64,000 nt of DNA from assembly GCF_002939185.1 (NCBI RefSeq), contig NZ_POVL01000022.1, positions 1 to 64,000 on the forward strand, in the 5' to 3' direction. A program made the position numbers and the translations under genes. The DNA comes from Enterobacter sichuanensis (GTDB lineage: Bacteria; Pseudomonadota; Gammaproteobacteria; Enterobacterales; Enterobacteriaceae). Below the pieces are notes generated by a model. That model ran no database searches. It had not been told where the DNA came from and saw only the letters and a list, made by a program, of their open reading frames with translations. Below, in pieces: positions 18,392 through 26,081 of the stretch; the stretch's first letter is position 1; each line of letters begins with the position of its first letter.

Positions 18392-19228
18392 TTACTTAGC
18401 TTCTATTTTAAAGGCGCGAGGCTGTGGAGCTGGAGTGCCGGGACCAAACCAGACATCATAGATTTTTGCCGCCTGGCCGTTCTTTTCAAGATTGACCAGC
18501 TCATCGTTAACCGCTTTCAGCAGCGCCGTTTCACCTTTTTTCACCCCAACGCCAATCTCTTCTTTGCTGAGCAGGTCAGGCAGAATTTTGAAGTTCGCTT
18601 TGTCCGGCGCCTGCGCCAGCAGGCCGGCCAGAATGGTGCTGTCCTGGGTAATCGCCTGTACGTTGCCGTTGCGCAGTGCCGTCAACGCCAGCGGAATATC
18701 GTCATAGGAGAGCACGCGGGACTGCGGGAAACGCTGGTGCAGCGCCTGCTCGCCGGTGGTGCCTTTTACCGCACCAATGCGTGCATGGCTATACGCATCC
18801 AGCTTATCGGCGGATTTGGCCGGGACCAGGAACTGTTGCCCGGTGACAAAATAGGGTGTTGAGAAATCGATCACCTGCGCACGTTCCGGGGTGATGGTGA
18901 TATCCGCGACAATTAAATCGGCTTTACCGGACTGAAGCAGGGGAATGCGGTTTGCCGGGTTGGTGGCTACCAGTTCCAGCTTCACGCCGAGTGATTTTGC
19001 CAGCGCTCTGGCGAAGTCCACGTCGTAACCCACGATCTCGTGCGTTTTGGCATCAATCGAGCCAAACGGCGGGTTGGCGTCAAACGTGGCCACTTTTACC
19101 ACGCCTGCGGCCTTTATATCCGCCAGCTGATCGGCCTGCGCTTGCATTGAAAGCAAGCTCCCGGCCGCCAGCAATCCCAGAACCAGTGTCCGTTTTGTAA
19201 ACCCTTTCATGTTTGCTGCCATAGTCAT
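18392..19228 (-). CDS. Polar amino acid ABC importer, periplasmic binding protein
   Basis: A 278-residue family 3 solute-binding protein. The signal peptide ends near MQAQA-DQL (residue 32). Family marks include GYDVDFARALAKSLGVKLELV, the arginine that pairs with the ligand carboxylate (TPERAQVIDFSTPYF) and the QDSTILAGLL segment. ATG at 19228 is preceded by GGGATGACGT; ATGs at 19222 and 19210 are alternatives that keep the signal peptide. It is the first gene of the four-gene operon. Confidence 0.9.
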   Translation of the reverse strand: MTMAANMKGFTKRTLVLGLLAAGSLLSMQAQADQLADIKAAGVVKVATFDANPPFGSIDAKTHEIVGYDVDFARALAKSLGVKLELVATNPANRIPLLQSGKADLIVADITITPERAQVIDFSTPYFVTGQQFLVPAKSADKLDAYSHARIGAVKGTTGEQALHQRFPQSRVLSYDDIPLALTALRNGNVQAITQDSTILAGLLAQAPDKANFKILPDLLSKEEIGVGVKKGETALLKAVNDELVNLEKNGQAAKIYDVWFGPGTPAPQPRAFKIEAK

Positions 19229-19465
19229 ACGTCATCCCGTTGTTTTTGTTTTCCCTCGCTACGCTCCCATAAGCGAAAGCTATCGCCAAATAAGAAATCG
19301 TTCTTTGCTTTTAGCAAAAAAGCATTAGTGAACAGTGTGTTAATGAAGGGTGAAAAGGACGGGGCGCTATTTGCAGATCCTGCACATCGACAGTGGATTT
19401 TGGTATTTCCCCTGCACGCAGTTTGGGTTTTAACTGAGGACAGGTTAAGCGAGAGGGGATTGACG

Positions 19466-19633
19466 ATGAAAAAATGGATAAGCACGTTACGGCGGTTTTT
19501 TGCGACCCGACCAGTGAATGCGGAGAACAGCGCGCAACGTGTTCTTGAGTCGATACTGCCTGTCGCGAGCCTGTATGGCGTGGACGTCGCTAACATTGAT
19601 CCGGAGTGGTTCCATGATAAAACGTCACGCTGA
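19466..19633 (+). CDS. Small protein of unknown function (55 residues)
   Basis: I do not recognise it. The frame has ATG at 19466 after GAGAGGGGATTGACG, a good ribosome binding site. The product has a basic N-terminus (MKKWISTLRRFF) that could be amphipathic, then a hydrophobic stretch (ILPVASLYGVDV) and an acidic end (IDPEWFHD). It lies between the divergent importer operon and the histidine kinase. A second tiny frame (19614-19688, 24 codons) overlaps its end. It could be a leader of the kinase operon or a relic. Confidence 0.4.
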   Translation: MKKWISTLRRFFATRPVNAENSAQRVLESILPVASLYGVDVANIDPEWFHDKTSR

Positions 19634-19740
19634 ACTGCGCCGCACGCGCGAAATGTACTGGAATGAGCTGTGCCTGATTTTGTTCTGATAACGGATAACT
19701 GTTAATGTTGACAGATGGTTAAGTCTGCTCAGTTAACGGA

Positions 19741-21066
19741 ATGAAGAACCCCTTTTTCAAGCGCGGTATTATTGTCTGGACGATAGTCTGCCTCATCAGC
19801 GGCATCCTGCTCTATGCCGAACAGATCCGCCGCCAGTTCTGGGAGCGCGATCGCGAGTTCGCGGCTCTCTTCGCGGAATTAAGCGCGGTACTGACGCAAA
19901 ATGAATCCGTATTGCCGTTACTGAACGGCGATGAAGATATTGCCGCCCTGCGCAAAAAATTCCCCCAACTGCTTGCCCTGGAAAAGACCTCCGGACGCGC
20001 CCTTGATGCGCCACGGGTTGAACCTGCCCACGAGATGCAGTACTGGCTTTACAATCCCTGGCGTCAGATCCGCGTGCGGGTGGATCTCGGGCCGATTCTG
20101 AATGCCCATCATCCCTTTACGCATCTCGGGATCCGTTTTATGCCAAACGGCGACGAACCGACGTCTGACGCCTTCTGGCACTGGCAGCGCACCTTCCCGC
20201 AGCATACTCAACCTTTTACGCTGGAGGCCGATTCCCGCCCGGACTGGCTCGGCGTCAATGGGGTGCTGTACCCCATCCTGTTTATCGGGTGGGGGATAGT
20301 GATTGCGCTGGCGAGCGTGGTGCTCTGGCAGCGTAAAGCGCGCAAAGAGGCCGAGCAAAGGGCGCTCTACTACCAGCACGCCAGGCTCAATACCCTGGGT
20401 GAGATCACCGCCGGTATTGTGCATGAGATTAACCAGCCGTTAACCGCTGCGCAGACATGGATCCAGGGAGCGCAGCGTCAGCTGCAGCAGGAAAACGGGC
20501 CAGCGGTGTCGCAGGCGCTGGCGGCGGCGCTGACGCAAATGCAGCGTATTAGCGCCTTGCTGACGCGTTTTCGCGAGCACGTGGTGCAGGAGAAAGTCAC
20601 CCTGCGGGAAACCGACCTGGCGCAGTGCTGGCAGCAGGTGGTGAATTTGCTTGAGCATGAGCGCAGGGCCGAACATATCATGGTCACGCATGCGTTTGCC
20701 CCCGGGGCCACGACGGTGCTGGCAGACCGTCTCTGGCTTGAGCAGGTCCTGCATAATTTGCTCAGCAATGCGATTCAGGCCCAGCAGGCATCGGTAGCCG
20801 GCTGGGTAAAGATTGAAAGTCAGAAAAACGAGCATGGCGTTGTGATTACCGTGACTGACGGCGGCCCGGGCTTTAGCCCGGAGGCGTTACAACATGCCTT
20901 CATGCCGTTTTACAGCGGCAGAGAAGCGGGCATGGGGCTGGGGATGACCCTGACGGAATCATTGATGACGCGTATGAATGGATCGATTACGCTGGGTAAT
21001 GCGCCGCAGGGCGGGGCGCAGATCCGACTACAACTGGCGCACGGAAAGGAGGCTATGGATGGATAA
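19741..21066 (+). CDS. Sensor histidine kinase
   Basis: A 441-residue inner membrane sensor. Helices at about 9-27 and 176-196 enclose a periplasmic domain of about 145 residues. The H-box is at 219-236, with phospho-acceptor His228 in GIVHEINQPL. The HATPase domain has N-box LSNAIQAQ, G1 DGGPGF and G2 GMGLGM. The INQPL H-box and cognate FixJ/LuxR-type regulator place it with TtrS/DctB/FixL-like kinases. The regulator gene overlaps its end by 8 bases. The signal is not evident from sequence, but a downstream secreted HbpS/GlcG-like protein is a candidate accessory. Confidence 0.9.
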   Translation: MKNPFFKRGIIVWTIVCLISGILLYAEQIRRQFWERDREFAALFAELSAVLTQNESVLPLLNGDEDIAALRKKFPQLLALEKTSGRALDAPRVEPAHEMQYWLYNPWRQIRVRVDLGPILNAHHPFTHLGIRFMPNGDEPTSDAFWHWQRTFPQHTQPFTLEADSRPDWLGVNGVLYPILFIGWGIVIALASVVLWQRKARKEAEQRALYYQHARLNTLGEITAGIVHEINQPLTAAQTWIQGAQRQLQQENGPAVSQALAAALTQMQRISALLTRFREHVVQEKVTLRETDLAQCWQQVVNLLEHERRAEHIMVTHAFAPGATTVLADRLWLEQVLHNLLSNAIQAQQASVAGWVKIESQKNEHGVVITVTDGGPGFSPEALQHAFMPFYSGREAGMGLGMTLTESLMTRMNGSITLGNAPQGGAQIRLQLAHGKEAMDG

Positions 21067-21670
21067 TACAATCTGGCTGATTGATGACGATGAATCCATC
21101 AGGGAGTCGATGACGTTTTTACTTTCAGGCATGGGCTGGCCGGTCAGGGCATATGAAAGCGTCGATGCGTTTACCGCTGCCCATGCACGGGAGAAAGCGC
21201 TGGTGGGCTGTATGCTGCTGGATATGCGGATGCCCGGTAAAGGCGGTCTCACCTGGCTTGAGGAGGGCACATGGCCCTGGAGCCTGCTGCCGGTGATTAT
21301 CATGACCGGCCATGGTACCGTTGACGCCTGCCGTCGGGCATTCCGTAACGGCGTGTTTGAGTTTTTCACCAAGCCGCTGGATGCCGACAAGCTTATCGAA
21401 ACCGTGGGCCTGGCCTTTGAGGAGAGTCACCGTCGCTTTGCCGACTGGCAGGAAACCACCCGGATCGCGACGCGTTTCGCGCAGCTGACCGCGCGGGAAC
21501 ATGAAGTGCTGGGGGAGTTGATGAAAGGGCTCAGCAACAAAGAGGTGGCCGCCCGGCTGAATCTCTCACCGCGTACGGTAGAAGCGCACCGCGCGGCGGC
21601 GTTTACCAAGCTTGGCGTCAGCAGTCTGGTTCAGGCAATACGCGAATACGATAAATTGCAATCCGTATAA
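21059..21670 (+). CDS. FixJ/TtrR-type response regulator
   Basis: A 203-residue protein. The receiver domain has acidic pair Asp10-Asp11, phospho-acceptor Asp55 (LLDMRMPG), Thr in MTGHG and Lys in FFTKPLD. The C-terminal LuxR-type helix-turn-helix (about 140-200) has LTAREHEVLGELMKG and LSPRTVEAHR. ATG at 21059 follows GGAAAGGAGGC and overlaps the kinase gene. Its target is unknown; the next gene on the same strand is the natural candidate. Confidence 0.92.
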   Translation: MDNTIWLIDDDESIRESMTFLLSGMGWPVRAYESVDAFTAAHAREKALVGCMLLDMRMPGKGGLTWLEEGTWPWSLLPVIIMTGHGTVDACRRAFRNGVFEFFTKPLDADKLIETVGLAFEESHRRFADWQETTRIATRFAQLTAREHEVLGELMKGLSNKEVAARLNLSPRTVEAHRAAAFTKLGVSSLVQAIREYDKLQSV

Positions 21671-21759
21671 CTACCAGGATGAGTGCGTAATCAACCGAAT
21701 ACCGTTTCATCGTGCGGCTGGGTAACCTTTGGGTGTCTCTTAACACGCGAGGAAGTGCG

Positions 21760-22242
21760 ATGAAAAAAATGATGATGGCTGCGGCACTGGTGGCTGGTAG
21801 CGTAAGTCTGGCGGCGCAGGCCGAAACGTTAAACCAGAAGAATCTCTCACTGGCGCAGGCTAATGCGCTGGCAACGTCCGCCATTCAGGCCTGTACGGCA
21901 AAAAATTACCAGGTGACCGTTACCGTGGTTGACCGCGCGGGCGTCGTGAAAGCGGTACAGCGCACGGACAATGCCGGTCCACATACGGTTAAAGCCAGCG
22001 AAATGAAAGCCTGGACGGCGCTCAGCGCAAAGAATGCGTCCGGCAAGGTGATGGAAGCGGCGCAGAGCAACGCTGGTGCGCAAAACATGCGTGATATTCC
22101 GGGTTTCCTGCTGCTGGCGGGTGGCCTGCCGGTGAAAGAGGGCGATGAGGTGATCGGGGCGATTGGTATCGGCGGTGCGCCGGGCGGTCATCTTGATGAA
22201 GCCTGCGCGCAGGCAGCCATTGACGGGCTGAAAAAGTCATAA
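21760..22242 (+). CDS. Secreted HbpS/GlcG-family (DUF336) protein
   Basis: A 160-residue protein with a clear signal peptide (cleavage near LAAQA-ETL, residue 22). The mature part is a single HbpS/GlcG/PduO-like domain: LSLAQANALATSAIQACT, VVDRAGVVKAVQR, ASEMKAWTALS, and GGLPVKEGDEVIGAIGIGGAPGG. HbpS of Streptomyces binds haem outside the cell and modulates the SenS/SenR two-component system. Here the gene follows a kinase/regulator pair by 89 bases. ATG at 21760 follows GAGGAAGTGCG. Haem binding is not proven. Confidence 0.85.
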   Translation: MKKMMMAAALVAGSVSLAAQAETLNQKNLSLAQANALATSAIQACTAKNYQVTVTVVDRAGVVKAVQRTDNAGPHTVKASEMKAWTALSAKNASGKVMEAAQSNAGAQNMRDIPGFLLLAGGLPVKEGDEVIGAIGIGGAPGGHLDEACAQAAIDGLKKS

Positions 22243-22271
22243 AAAAAGCACCGGCTTGCCGGTGCTTTTTA
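22241..22271. terminator. Bidirectional terminator
   Basis: The hairpin AAAGCACCGGC / GCCGGTGCTTT has A- and T-runs on both sides. It separates the HbpS-like gene from the converging small-protein gene. Confidence 0.9.
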
Positions 22272-22272
22272 C

Positions 22273-22413
22273 TTAGATCTTGCAGGCGTCGCCGCAGTCG
22301 TCGTCGGCGACAATCGCCTGCGCTTTTTTATCTGCGTCGTCCAGACGTTCCGCATTACGCTCTTCAGCTTCATCCAGACCGTTAAAAACTAAGTTATCGA
22401 GATCAATTTCCAT
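22273..22413 (-). CDS. Small acidic cysteine-containing protein (46 residues), unknown function
   Basis: I do not recognise a function. The product begins MEIDLDNLVFNGLDEAEE, is strongly acidic, and ends ADDDCGDACKI with two Cys spaced C-G-D-A-C. ATG at 22413 follows GCAGGTGCCAC (AGGTG). An in-frame ATG upstream would give a 78-residue form with an implausible N-terminus. A terminator follows directly. Composition, a good ribosome binding site and isolation between two terminators or promoters support a real gene. The CxxxC end could bind metal or be redox-active. Confidence 0.65.
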   Translation of the reverse strand: MEIDLDNLVFNGLDEAEERNAERLDDADKKAQAIVADDDCGDACKI

Positions 22414-22538
22414 GTGGCACCTGCTATGTTCAGTTTTTGATACTGGCAGAGTATAGGGCAAAAAACGCCAGCAATGTACCTCGCAGCACATAACGATAAT
22501 CCCTGCCATACTCAGTGCTTTATCGCTGAGGAGCGCAC

Positions 22539-23321
22539 ATGATTACACTCTGTAAAACCTGCGGAACCGCCTATGATGCACAGCCGGAAAGATGCCCTAT
22601 TTGCGAGGATGAACGCCAGTACGTGCCTGCTTCGGGCCAGGCATGGATCGATTTCGACACCGTAACCGCCACGCATACCAACAAATGGCAGCAGCTGGAG
22701 CCGCGGTTGTTCGGCATCAAAACGGTCCCCGCCTTTGCTATCAACCAGCGAGCCCTGCTCCTGCGAACGCCTCACGGTAATATCCTCTGGGACTGCATTG
22801 CCAACCTCGACTCCGCAACCCAAACGCTCATCACCGCGCTTGGCGGCATCAGCGCGATGGCGATTTCACATCCGCACTATTACACCACCATGCAGGAGTG
22901 GGCTGCGGCGTTTGATGCGCCGTTATATCTGCACGCCAGCGACAGAGAGTGGGTCATGCGTGGCAGCCCGGTCATTCAATTCTGGCAGGGGGATGCGCTG
23001 GAGATTTTCCCGTCTGTCACCCTGCTGCGTCTGGGCGGGCATTTTGCGGGTGGAACGGTGCTGCACTGGCAGGAGGGCGATGGCGCATTGCTGGTGGGGG
23101 ACATCCTGCAGGTCACGCCGGGTAAAGACGCCGTCTCGTTTATGTGGAGCTATCCTAACTATCTCCCGCTACCGGCCCGTACCGTAGAGTCAGTTCTGAA
23201 TCATCTCGAAGGCAAAAAATTTGCACGCCTGTATGGCGCCTTCGAGGGGCAGAACATCCAGGCCTTCGCGGACGCCATTGTGCAGCGGTCGGGCCAGAAA
23301 TATATTGCTTGTCTGAAGTAA
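22539..23321 (+). CDS. Metallo-beta-lactamase-fold protein with N-terminal zinc ribbon
   Basis: A 260-residue protein. Residues 5-22 form a rubredoxin/zinc-ribbon knuckle (C5-x2-C8 and C19-x2-C22). The rest is a metallo-beta-lactamase fold: SHPHYYT (His111, His113), LGGHFAGG (His168) and LLVGDI (Asp188). The usual H-x-H-x-D-H motif is incomplete, with Tyr and Thr in place of Asp and His, so one metal site may be missing or the protein may not be a hydrolase. No neighbour reveals its substrate. Confidence 0.8.
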   Translation: MITLCKTCGTAYDAQPERCPICEDERQYVPASGQAWIDFDTVTATHTNKWQQLEPRLFGIKTVPAFAINQRALLLRTPHGNILWDCIANLDSATQTLITALGGISAMAISHPHYYTTMQEWAAAFDAPLYLHASDREWVMRGSPVIQFWQGDALEIFPSVTLLRLGGHFAGGTVLHWQEGDGALLVGDILQVTPGKDAVSFMWSYPNYLPLPARTVESVLNHLEGKKFARLYGAFEGQNIQAFADAIVQRSGQKYIACLK

Positions 23322-23345
23322 ACCACGATGGGTACACTTTACGAG

Positions 23346-23361
23346 TGTGATCGCGATCATA
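23346..23361 (+). promoter_or_regulatory. CRP-type (or FNR-like) palindrome upstream of the carbonic anhydrase gene
   Basis: TGTGA-TCGCGA-TCATA matches the CRP consensus TGTGA-N6-TCACA in 9 of 10 core positions. It ends 32 bases before the start codon. The GTGAT/ATCAT arms also resemble FNR half-sites, so the regulator is uncertain. Confidence 0.5.
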
Positions 23362-23393
23362 CCTAAACTAAAACAGATAAAAGAGACATTGCT

Positions 23394-24029
23394 ATGCAAC
23401 ATATCATTGAAGGTTTTCTCAGCTTTCAAAAAGAGATTTTCCCGCAACGTAAAGAACTCTTCCGCAGTTTAGCGTCCAGCCAGAATCCCAAAGCGCTGTT
23501 CATCTCATGCTCCGACAGCCGTCTGGTCCCAGAACTGGTCACCCAGCAAGAGCCGGGACAACTCTTTGTCATTCGTAATGCTGGCAACATTGTGCCACCG
23601 TTTGGCCCCGAGCCTGGCGGTGTGTCTGCAACCATCGAATACGCGGTTGTGGCGTTGGGCGTCACGGATATCGTCATTTGTGGTCACTCAAACTGTGGCG
23701 CGATGAAGGCGATCGCCGATAACGCCAACCTGGAGCCGATGCCAGCGGTGTCACACTGGCTGCGCTATTCCGACGCGGCAAAAGCGGTGGTTGAGAAGAA
23801 AACCTGGGATAAGCCGATCGATAAAGTTAACGCGATGGTGCAGGAGAACGTGTTTGCGCAGCTGAGCAACATTAAGACCCATCCGTCCGTTGCGGTGGGC
23901 CTGCGCAATAACTCCATCCGCCTGCACGGCTGGGTGTACGACATTGAAAGCGGCGAAATTCTTGCCCTGGATAAAGGGACGAAAACCTTCGTTTCGCTGT
24001 CTGAAAACCCGGAAGTCTTCTTCGAGTAA
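23394..24029 (+). CDS. Beta-class carbonic anhydrase (CynT type)
   Basis: A 211-residue enzyme. Zinc ligands Cys39, His98 and Cys101 and the catalytic dyad partner Asp41 and Arg43 are in SCSDSR and GHSNCG. It hydrates CO2 to bicarbonate in the cytoplasm. The sequence is closer to E. coli CynT than to Can ([23 protein letters not shown]). No cyanase gene (cynS) lies beside it, so it may serve general bicarbonate supply. Confidence 0.93.
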   Translation: MQHIIEGFLSFQKEIFPQRKELFRSLASSQNPKALFISCSDSRLVPELVTQQEPGQLFVIRNAGNIVPPFGPEPGGVSATIEYAVVALGVTDIVICGHSNCGAMKAIADNANLEPMPAVSHWLRYSDAAKAVVEKKTWDKPIDKVNAMVQENVFAQLSNIKTHPSVAVGLRNNSIRLHGWVYDIESGEILALDKGTKTFVSLSENPEVFFE

Positions 24030-24034
24030 TCATC

Positions 24035-24059
24035 GACAGCAGGGCAAGGATGCCCTGTC
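24035..24059. terminator. Hairpin between converging genes
   Basis: GACAGCAGGGCA / TGCCCTGTC forms a stem with a short bulge between the carbonic anhydrase gene and ydhS. It lacks a T-tract, so terminator function is weakly supported. Confidence 0.35.
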
Positions 24060-25653
24060 AGCTCTCACTGTACGGTAATCTCCGCCGCAATCCCGACGCG
24101 GGCTTCTCTGCCGCTTTCGCCATCGCCTCCGCAACCTCTGCACACTCTGCCAGTCCCTGAACGAAGGGATGATCGTGCATTAGCCACGGTATCGCGCCGA
24201 AAGCGATTTTCCCGCGCACCGTGTCAGGCGCTTTCAGGGTGTAATCTTCGCCAATATCGGGTATCTCATCGCCCGTTGCCTGCAGCTGTTTGCGCAGCGT
24301 CGGGAAGGGCAGATCTTTCGTTTTGAGCGGCTTTTGTCCGCGTGCGTCAATAAACACGTCGAAACGATACACGCGCTCTTGTGTGGTGATCACCGTCTGG
24401 TCGCTGCCTGCGTCAAGGGTGTAATCGTCGCCGAGCGCTGCCACGCTAATGATGCCGGCCTCGCGCAGCGCAAGCAGCCGGCGAATAGACTGCGGAGGGA
24501 TGGCGGCATAGTTGTCGATAAACACCCGGGCCAGCCCTGTTTTGAAGCGCTGGCTGTCCTGCTCATTAAGGTGGGGGACAATCTCCTGAACCACCTCATG
24601 CAGCCGAAGCACGGTATAGCGCCAGGCCACGGTGCGCCGTTCACGTTTGTTGCGCTCAACCTCGTTGAGATTCTCTTCCGCCCAGGTAAAGGGGTCGTGC
24701 CGTTTTCGATCCTCAAACCAGGCATCACGAATGCTGTCCGCATCTAGCTTATGCAACGACATTTTCTCGCACCACGCCGGATCGGCGAGCTCCAGCTCGT
24801 TGACCATCAGCGCAAAGATGCGGTCAAGCAGGCCATCTGGCCCTTTGCCGATCTCGGTTTCAACCCTGAATTCGGTCAATACTGACAGCGGCTCGTAAGG
24901 AATAGGGCAGTAAAAGTCGGCTTCCGGCAGAATGCCCGTCCGGGACATCAGGACGATGTTTAATGCTTCACTGCCTTGATCCAGCACGAATTTATCGTCG
25001 CGAAACGCGCCATGCTGCATCACCACCGCCATGGCCGCGTCAAGGCCGCTTAACGATGTTCCCATAATGCCGACGCGGCACGGTGGAATGCTGGCGTCCA
25101 TCAGACCGGACCACGGACTTGGGAAGAATGCGCGCGTGGCCTCGTCCTCGTCCGGCCAGACGTGACCGGTGGCGATCACCGCGAGATCGAAGCGTTCGGG
25201 AAACGCCTTATCGTTGACGCAAAGCGTAACGCCAGTCGTCGAGGGAATAACGTCGGTCACCCGGGAAGATTCATGGATGTCCACCTGGAACCCCAGTTTT
25301 TTTGCCTCATTAACGATTGTTCGAAAGCTGTCGCGAAAATATTCCCCCAGCAGGATCCGCGGCAGAAACTGCCGGTCATGCAACCGGGCTTTATCCACCT
25401 TAAAGCGCGCCAGATGGTCGTCGCTCTGCTCCTTAAGCCAGTCCAGGTAGGTCATAAACAGAGGGGGGATCTCAATACTCGCGATGTTTGCCAGCATCAG
25501 ACGCGAGTTATCGTCGTCGTTATAGGGCATCCCTACGCCCGCTTCATCAGCCTGTTCAAAGACCGAGACCGAAAGCGGCTGCGGGTTTTTAAGCAGCGCG
25601 TAAAAGGTATAAATCCCTGTAGGGCCGGAACCGATAATGGCGATTTTTTTCAT
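24058..25653 (-). CDS. ydhS: FAD/NAD(P)-binding protein YdhS
   Basis: A 531-residue protein (E. coli YdhS 534). The N-terminal Rossmann motif GSGPTGIYTFY (8-18) binds the FAD dinucleotide. A second dinucleotide-like region lies near GIMGTSLSGLDAAM. The family is broadly oxidoreductase-like, without a defined reaction. In K-12 it lies at the end of the ydhYVWXUT cluster. That cluster is missing here, but ydhS and the adjacent tRNA-Val pair are kept. Confidence 0.9.
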   Translation of the reverse strand: MKKIAIIGSGPTGIYTFYALLKNPQPLSVSVFEQADEAGVGMPYNDDDNSRLMLANIASIEIPPLFMTYLDWLKEQSDDHLARFKVDKARLHDRQFLPRILLGEYFRDSFRTIVNEAKKLGFQVDIHESSRVTDVIPSTTGVTLCVNDKAFPERFDLAVIATGHVWPDEDEATRAFFPSPWSGLMDASIPPCRVGIMGTSLSGLDAAMAVVMQHGAFRDDKFVLDQGSEALNIVLMSRTGILPEADFYCPIPYEPLSVLTEFRVETEIGKGPDGLLDRIFALMVNELELADPAWCEKMSLHKLDADSIRDAWFEDRKRHDPFTWAEENLNEVERNKRERRTVAWRYTVLRLHEVVQEIVPHLNEQDSQRFKTGLARVFIDNYAAIPPQSIRRLLALREAGIISVAALGDDYTLDAGSDQTVITTQERVYRFDVFIDARGQKPLKTKDLPFPTLRKQLQATGDEIPDIGEDYTLKAPDTVRGKIAFGAIPWLMHDHPFVQGLAECAEVAEAMAKAAEKPASGLRRRLPYSES

Positions 25654-25770
25654 CGACGGTTTTCCTCATTTTTTCCATGAGAAAAGCGTAGCAGGAGAAC
25701 AGTGATGAAAATAAGGGATTAGGAAAATTCAGGTTATCAGAAGAAGATTTGCACCATTTCAGGACTGAAA

Positions 25771-25847
25771 TGGTGCGTCCGAGTGGACTCGAACCACCGA
25801 CCCCCACCATGTCAAGGTGGTGCTCTAACCAACTGAGCTACGGACGC
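25771..25847 (-). tRNA. tRNA-Val (anticodon GAC)
   Basis: A 77-base cloverleaf on the minus strand with 7-bp acceptor GCGTCCG/CGGACGC, GAC anticodon in TTGACAT, TTCGAGT T-loop and encoded CCA end. It is one of the tandem valV/valW-type pair conserved with E. coli next to mdtK. Confidence 0.97.
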
Positions 25848-25851
25848 AGAA

Positions 25852-25928
25852 TGGTGCGTTCAATTGGACTCGAACCAACGACCCCCACCATGTCAAGGTG
25901 GTGCTCTAACCAACTGAGCTATGAACGC
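25852..25928 (-). tRNA. tRNA-Val (anticodon GAC), second copy
   Basis: A 77-base cloverleaf on the minus strand with acceptor GCGTTCA/TGAACGC, the same GAC anticodon arm and encoded CCA. It differs from its neighbour only in compensating pairs of the acceptor and T stems. It lies 4 bases upstream of the other copy, so both come from one transcript. Confidence 0.97.
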
Positions 25929-26043
25929 AACGTGTTGTCGGTGACAACGGGGACGAATATTAGCGGCACAGCACCAATGAGGCAAGAGGGAAAATGCATT
26001 TTTCTCTCTGATTTCACGCGATTGCTTCATTACCGCGCAAAGT

Positions 26044-26075
26044 GAAGAGAAAGTAGCCGCCAGCAGGCGGCTACT
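26044..26075 (-). terminator. Terminator of mdtK
   Basis: A perfect stem GTAGCCGCC / GGCGGCTAC with loop TGCT is followed on the minus strand by TTTCTCTT. It lies 7 bases after the mdtK stop. Confidence 0.75.
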
Positions 26076-26081
26076 GCGTAT

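Noticed and set aside
25749..26045. Open frame of 98 codons across the tRNA-Val genes
   Set aside because: It is generated by the two near-identical tRNA sequences; the repeat in the protein is the tRNA repeat.
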